From positions 1-8,905 of the forward strand of contig JAUIKA010000040.1 in NCBI GenBank assembly GCA_030430995.1: a DNA stretch of 8,905 bases, read 5' to 3'. Shown here piece after piece: positions 4,848 to 8,905 of this stretch. Positions within the stretch are counted from its first letter, which is position 1; each line of letters begins with the position of its first letter. Origin of the DNA: Alphaproteobacteria bacterium (lineage in GTDB: Bacteria > Pseudomonadota > Alphaproteobacteria > Rickettsiales > Rickettsiaceae). A program made the position numbers and the translations under genes. Below the pieces are notes generated by a model that was not told the origin of the DNA, did no database searches, and was given only the letters and a program-made list of their open reading frames with translations.

Positions 4848-6155
4848 TTATTTAATTTTGATTCTTTTCATAAGGTTTTTATATCTCTTTTCAAATAGAA
4901 AAGATTGTATTTGGCCAAAAGTGTCTAATATAACATTTACTATAATCAGCATACTTGTACCACCTAAACTAAAGAAATAGCTTGCTTTGCTCAGCATCAA
5001 CTCAGGCAGTAGGCACACTAGGCATAAATATATAGCACCTATAACTGTTATTCTAGTAAGGATATAGTCTAAGTATAAAGCTGTGCTTTCACCAGGCCTC
5101 TTCCCTGAAACATAAGCTCCTGACTTCTTTAAATTTTCAGCTGTCTCTTTTGTGTTGAACACAACAGCTGTATAGAAAAAACAGAAAAAAGCTGTAACTA
5201 TGCAATATAGCAATATAAATAATGGTTTACCATGGCTTAAATGATAATTTATGAATTCTGCTACAGAGGAATCTGATGCCATGAAATTAGTTATGGTAAG
5301 TGGAAAAAGCAATATAGAGCTTGCAAAAATAGGTGGTATTACACCTGCCGTGTTAAGTTTAAGAGGAATATATGATCCTTCATTATTCTGCGCAGCGCCT
5401 CTATTCATAAATTGTTTTTTCGGGTATTGAATATTTACCTTTCTAAATGACTGTTCTATAAATACTACAATCACTATTAAAGCAATGGTAATGAGAGGAA
5501 CAGATAATGTAACACTTAGTGGAACCGCTCCTTTTCTTGACATTTCAAATAGGCTAATTATATTACTTGGCAAACCAGAAACAATTCCTGCAAATATTAT
5601 CATGGAAGAACCATTACCAATGCCCCTAGATGTTATCTGCTCTCCAAGCCACATTAGAAGCATTGTGCCTACAACTAATGTGATTACTGTTGTGATTTTA
5701 AATATCAAACCAGGGAGTAAAATAACGCTACCATGAGAGCTAGACATTTTTAACAAACCAGACATAATTCCATACCCCTGAAAACATGCCAAAACAACTG
5801 TTAGATATCTTGAATATTGGTTCAATTGCCTTCTGCCTACTTCCCCTTCTTTCTTCATTTCTTCAAATTTTGGATACGCCATAGTTAAAAGTTGCATTAT
5901 TATAGATGCTGTTATATAAGGCATTATTGCTAGTGCAAAGATAGACATTCTACCTAAAGAACCTCCTGATAGCATATTTAGCATTCCTAGAACACCATTC
6001 TGGTTTGAGCGGGTAATTTCTTCTATCGCATCCACATTAATTCCTATAATTGGTATGTAAGAACCAATTCTACAAACTATTAAAATACCTATCGTAAATA
6101 AGATTTTTTTAGAGAGTTCTGAAATAGATTGGTTATCTGTAAATGTTTTTGTCAT
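4848..6155 (-). CDS. secY: Protein translocase subunit SecY
   Basis: SecY forms the membrane channel that, with SecE, SecG and the SecA motor, exports unfolded proteins and inserts membrane proteins. At 435 residues it has the usual length. Ten hydrophobic segments are visible, from ILFTIGILIVCRIGSYIP near residue 18 to TSMLIIVNVILDTFGQI near 400. Signature regions include MLNMLSGGSLGRMSIFALAI (about residue 58), GEVGRRQLNQYSRYLTVVL, GIGNGSSMIIFAGI, PLKLNTAGVIPPIFASSILL (cytoplasmic loop into segment 7, alphaproteobacterial in character) and SGAYVSGKRPGESTA. The ATG at 6155 has only a weak AAGTAG-type site. adk follows after 2 nt, conserving the spc-operon order. The expected upstream rplO is missing, replaced by divergent rne. 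It is essential in all bacteria and appears intact. Confidence 0.97.
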   Translation of the reverse strand: MTKTFTDNQSISELSKKILFTIGILIVCRIGSYIPIIGINVDAIEEITRSNQNGVLGMLNMLSGGSLGRMSIFALAIMPYITASIIMQLLTMAYPKFEEMKKEGEVGRRQLNQYSRYLTVVLACFQGYGIMSGLLKMSSSHGSVILLPGLIFKITTVITLVVGTMLLMWLGEQITSRGIGNGSSMIIFAGIVSGLPSNIISLFEMSRKGAVPLSVTLSVPLITIALIVIVVFIEQSFRKVNIQYPKKQFMNRGAAQNNEGSYIPLKLNTAGVIPPIFASSILLFPLTITNFMASDSSVAEFINYHLSHGKPLFILLYCIVTAFFCFFYTAVVFNTKETAENLKKSGAYVSGKRPGESTALYLDYILTRITVIGAIYLCLVCLLPELMLSKASYFFSLGGTSMLIIVNVILDTFGQIQSFLFEKRYKNLMKRIKIK

Positions 6156-6186
6156 TTTAAAACTACTTAATCATTAAAAATTGTAC

Positions 6187-6192
6187 TATAAT
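6187..6192 (+). promoter_or_regulatory. Candidate -10 element for rne (TATAAT)
   Basis: A perfect TATAAT within TACTATAAT lies about 114 nt before the rne ATG. No convincing -35 is seen 16-18 bp upstream. It would give a leader of roughly 105 nt; rne leaders in other bacteria can mediate autoregulation, but none is demonstrated here. Confidence 0.33.
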
Positions 6193-6196
6193 GGCT

Positions 6197-6225
6197 ATTG
6201 TAATATTTATACTTTATATGTGCAA
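6197..6225 (-). promoter_or_regulatory. Candidate secY-adk promoter
   Basis: On the reverse strand, TTGCAC (6220-6225) and TACAAT (6197-6202) are separated by exactly 17 bp. Transcription would start near 6190, about 35 nt before secY. It nearly overlaps the forward TATAAT proposed for rne, so the two divergent promoters could compete. This is the only promoter-like site found for secY once cut off from the ribosomal operon. Confidence 0.45.
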
Positions 6226-6305
6226 TTAAAATAATATTATTTACTAAGGTATAAAAATATGTTGCATATATAAAAACTAAAAAAATTGATAATGAGGAAA
6301 AGTTA

Positions 6306-8213
6306 ATGAAAAGAGTTTTAATAGACGCACAGCATGAATCAGAAACACGAGTTGTTTTATTAGATGAAAAAGGAAATCTAGAACAGTTTGATTATGAAGT
6401 AGAGTCAAAAGAGTTAATCAGAGGGAATATATATCTTGCAAAAATAGCAGAAGTATCTCCCGCACTTCAAGCAGCATTTGTAGATTATGGAGGCAATAGG
6501 CATGGATTCTTGCCATTTAGTGAAATACATCCTGACTACTACAATCTTCCAGAATCTGATAAAAAAATAAAAGAGCTTCAAATAAAAGAAATTGCTGTGA
6601 ATGAAGCTTCCGAAGAGAAAGAAGAAGGAGGGGAGAAAGATCTAGACTTTGACCAAATGGAAAAAGATGAGATAGAACAGTTACTATCTTCCAGTGAAAT
6701 ACAAGGCCAAGAAGAAGATGATAATTCAGTAGAAGATAATATAGGCAATGCTGCACAAGGAAATTATAATATACAAGAAGTAATAAAAAAGAATCAAATT
6801 ATACTTCTGCAAGCTCAAAAGGAAGAGCGAGGAAATAAAGGAGCTGTTTTTACTACATATATAAGCCTTGCAGGGACATGTTGTATACTTTCACCAAATA
6901 AAGCGAATAAAAATGGTATTTCTAGGAGAATATCTGACCCTAAAGAAAGAAGTAGGTTGAAAAGCATAGTTAATGATATTATTCAGGATAGCACTTCAGC
7001 GCCTAGCCTTATTATAAGAACTTCTGGTGTGAAAAAAAGCCATGCTCAAATTAGTAGAAGTTATAACAATCTTGTAACGCTGTGGAATAAGATAAGAGAA
7101 GATGCATTGAAGGCTAAAGCACCAAGCTTAGTGTATATGGAAGATACAATAATACAAAGGGCAGTGAGAGACCTTTTGGATGATTCTGTGAAAGATTGTA
7201 TAATTCAAGGAGAGCTAGCATATAAAAGCGCGGTGACTTCTGTAAAAAATATATTCCCTGAGCAGGCAAAGAAAATATCTAGATATAAAAATAAAGTTCC
7301 TATATTTAGCAAGTTTAACGTAGAGCAAAAAATATCTAAATTATATGAGCCCATAGTTTCTTTGTCTTCTGGTGGGTATATTGTTATCAATCCTACAGAA
7401 GCGCTGACAGCAATAGATGTGAACTCAGGTAGATCTAACTCTGCTGGGAAAATAGAAGATACCGCCTTTAAAACTAATGTAGAAGCAGCAAAAGAGATAG
7501 CAAGGCAAATTAGGCTTAGAAATATCTCAGGCTTAATAGTTATAGATTTTATAGATATGGGGGATTTGAATAATAAAAAATTAGTTCAAAAAGTTCTGGC
7601 AAGATATTGCTCATCTGATAAAGCAAAATTGCATATAGGGCATATAACAAGTTTTGGTTTAGTGGAGATGTCCCGGCAGCGTAAATCTTCATCTTTCTTA
7701 GAGCATTATTCAAATATATGTACAAATTGTGATGGTAAGGGGGTAATTAAAAATGATTACTCAAATGCAATGCTCATAATACGTACTATACATAGTGAGA
7801 TAGATAGCAAAAACATACAGTCTATTAGTATATATGCGAACCATAAAGTGATTGAATATATATTCAACTATAAGCGACATGAGATAGATAATATAGAAAG
7901 AAAATATAATATCTCTTTAAAATTTATTAGTAATACAGAAAATAATATAGAAGGCTTTTCTCTAGAAAAAGTAATAAGGCAAGACTCGCATAGTAGCTCT
8001 GGGAATGAGAAAGAAGAGGAAATAGCAGAAGAGGGAGAAGAAAAAAGTCAATCTACATATGAAAGAAAAAAGAAAGAGAATGTAGAAGATAAAGAGAGCA
8101 AGAGCAAGCATGTTTATGAAAAACGGGAGAGAGGAAGCGCTAGAAGTAATCAGAGTAATATTGAGAATTCTAACAATAATTCAAAACCACATAGAAAAAA
8201 AATTGCAAAATGA
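6306..8213 (+). CDS. rne: Ribonuclease E (RNase E/G family)
   Basis: This endoribonuclease starts decay of most mRNAs and processes rRNA and tRNA precursors; in many bacteria it is membrane-associated or scaffolds a degradosome. The S1 domain starts early (RGNIYLAKIAEVSPALQAAF) and resumes at KEERGNKGAVFTTYISLAG after an acidic insert at about residues 80-158. This insert is absent in the E. coli enzyme but common in alphaproteobacterial ones. Catalytic Asp residues are D371 (AIDVNSG) and D414 (VIDFIDM), 43 apart as in E. coli (303/346). The zinc link is C472-x2-C475 (CTNCDGKG), 58 past D414, again matching E. coli. The tail (about 565-635) is short, charged and low-complexity, ending in basic RKKIAK, with no long scaffold. 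GAGGAAA 7-8 nt upstream supports the ATG. Total length is 635. Its TGA overlaps the next gene's ATG. Confidence 0.96.
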   Translation: MKRVLIDAQHESETRVVLLDEKGNLEQFDYEVESKELIRGNIYLAKIAEVSPALQAAFVDYGGNRHGFLPFSEIHPDYYNLPESDKKIKELQIKEIAVNEASEEKEEGGEKDLDFDQMEKDEIEQLLSSSEIQGQEEDDNSVEDNIGNAAQGNYNIQEVIKKNQIILLQAQKEERGNKGAVFTTYISLAGTCCILSPNKANKNGISRRISDPKERSRLKSIVNDIIQDSTSAPSLIIRTSGVKKSHAQISRSYNNLVTLWNKIREDALKAKAPSLVYMEDTIIQRAVRDLLDDSVKDCIIQGELAYKSAVTSVKNIFPEQAKKISRYKNKVPIFSKFNVEQKISKLYEPIVSLSSGGYIVINPTEALTAIDVNSGRSNSAGKIEDTAFKTNVEAAKEIARQIRLRNISGLIVIDFIDMGDLNNKKLVQKVLARYCSSDKAKLHIGHITSFGLVEMSRQRKSSSFLEHYSNICTNCDGKGVIKNDYSNAMLIIRTIHSEIDSKNIQSISIYANHKVIEYIFNYKRHEIDNIERKYNISLKFISNTENNIEGFSLEKVIRQDSHSSSGNEKEEEIAEEGEEKSQSTYERKKKENVEDKESKSKHVYEKRERGSARSNQSNIENSNNNSKPHRKKIAK

Positions 8214-8905
8214 AGAGTATAAATAAGATATATATTACTACCCTTATATGTATAGCAATGTTAGCTGGCAGAAATGCCATTGCTAACATAAATGTTGAAA
8301 TGCAGATAAAAGAATTTGATAATAGGGTAATGCTAGTATTCTACCATGGAAGAGATGATAAAGTTGTATCAAGGGACTTGAAAGATGGAAAGATATCATT
8401 AGATTTTGAAGACCATATATCACTGATTAACAAAAGCAATATCAATAAAAATATTATAACAAAAACAAAAGTAGATAGGAATAATATTATAATTTCAGTT
8501 TCCAGCAAATATTCATATGTAAAACAGATAGATGGTGAAAAACTTACAGCCATTGAACTAAAGCAAGATAATATAAAAGATGCATCGACTCTTAATGTAG
8601 TAGATGCGTCAATTAATATTATTAATAATGACGTAGTGTCTATATTTAAATTTGATAATTTCTTATGGGTATTGAGTAAAAATGATATCAAATATAAAAC
8701 AGATGGTATTAATTGTAAAAAATATTCTAATAATGTAATAAGATGCCCATTAACCAAATTTAATATCAACAGCGTTTTGCATCACCATAATCAAGTATTT
8801 ATTTCTCTGTCCAATATGGGTAAGAAGCATATCTCTAAAAGACTTCCTATATATAGCAAAATATATGATAACGGAGTTGAATTAACCTCTCGGCATCTTA
8901 GTCAG
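8210..8905 (+). CDS. Exported protein of unknown function, 3' end beyond the window
   Basis: The frame opens at an ATG that overlaps the rne stop (ATGA) and stays open for 232 codons to the window edge, so the gene is partial. Residues 1-25 form a clear Sec signal peptide: basic start MKSINK, hydrophobic IYITTLICIAMLAG, and AIA before a likely cleavage at A25/N26. It should therefore be periplasmic or surface-associated. The mature part is polar and Asn/Lys/Ile-rich, with alternating beta-like segments (NRVMLVFYH, GKISLDFED, NNIIISVSS, NDVVSIFKFDNFLWVLSKN). This loosely recalls the N-terminal beta domains of long alphaproteobacterial exported proteins of unknown function, an inference from pattern only. 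There is no ribosome binding site of its own, so translation probably depends on re-initiation after rne. The reverse-strand open frame at 8341-8769 is its shadow. Confidence 0.85.
   Translation, partial: MKSINKIYITTLICIAMLAGRNAIANINVEMQIKEFDNRVMLVFYHGRDDKVVSRDLKDGKISLDFEDHISLINKSNINKNIITKTKVDRNNIIISVSSKYSYVKQIDGEKLTAIELKQDNIKDASTLNVVDASINIINNDVVSIFKFDNFLWVLSKNDIKYKTDGINCKKYSNNVIRCPLTKFNINSVLHHHNQVFISLSNMGKKHISKRLPIYSKIYDNGVELTSRHLSQ

Noticed and set aside
5485..5736. Forward open frame inside secY
   Set aside because: It is antisense to conserved SecY membrane segments, with no independent support.
6517..7390. Reverse open frames inside rne (6517-6756 and 7205-7390)
   Set aside because: They are shadows of conserved RNase E sequence.
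8341..8769. Reverse 142-residue hydrophobic open frame
   Set aside because: The forward frame through the same bases has a signal peptide, starts at the rne stop and is open to the window end, a much better explanation.
1..8905. CRISPR arrays, tRNA or rRNA genes, phage genes
   Set aside because: No regularly spaced repeats, tRNA-like cloverleaf arms, rRNA segments or phage structural motifs were seen on either strand.

Overview
The window looks like part of the chromosome of an AT-rich, genome-degraded, host-associated alphaproteobacterium, most plausibly a Rickettsiales relative. This is inferred from A/T-ending codons, an alphaproteobacterial-type SecY loop, an RNase E with a large acidic insert in its S1 domain, an ankyrin-like small protein, and a left half full of decayed mobile DNA. 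No rRNA, tRNA or CRISPR was seen, and the exact lineage cannot be fixed from sequence alone.

Left half (1-4028) is accessory and eroded. A reverse-strand AraC-type regulator tail (121-258) abuts the C-terminal two thirds of a membrane fatty-acid desaturase (259-894), which has lost its first two histidine boxes. Next come a reverse-strand IS982-like transposase remnant (1045-1378) and an intact Rpn/PD-(D/E)XK nuclease gene (1474-2595). That gene ends in the heptamer A_AAT_TTT directly before its TAA stop, and 47 more open codons follow in the -1 frame. Then come a strong AT hairpin with a TTCG loop and a reverse-strand IS630-like transposase remnant (2880-3220). Last is a two-gene reverse-strand unit: an unrecognised 111-residue protein and a 108-residue ankyrin-like protein, whose frame stays open for 43 codons past its stop.

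Right half (4222-8905) is conserved housekeeping. secY (protein translocation channel) and adk (adenylate kinase) are 2 nt apart on the reverse strand. They keep the classical spc-operon order, but no ribosomal protein gene lies on either side. Diverging from secY across 150 bp is rne (RNase E). Its TGA overlaps the ATG of a signal-peptide-bearing exported protein of unknown function that runs off the window end.

The points most worth a second look are the possible frameshift at the end of the Rpn gene, the basic presequence-like N-terminus of that protein, the AraC/desaturase junction, the detached secY-adk pair, and the unknown exported protein translationally coupled to rne.
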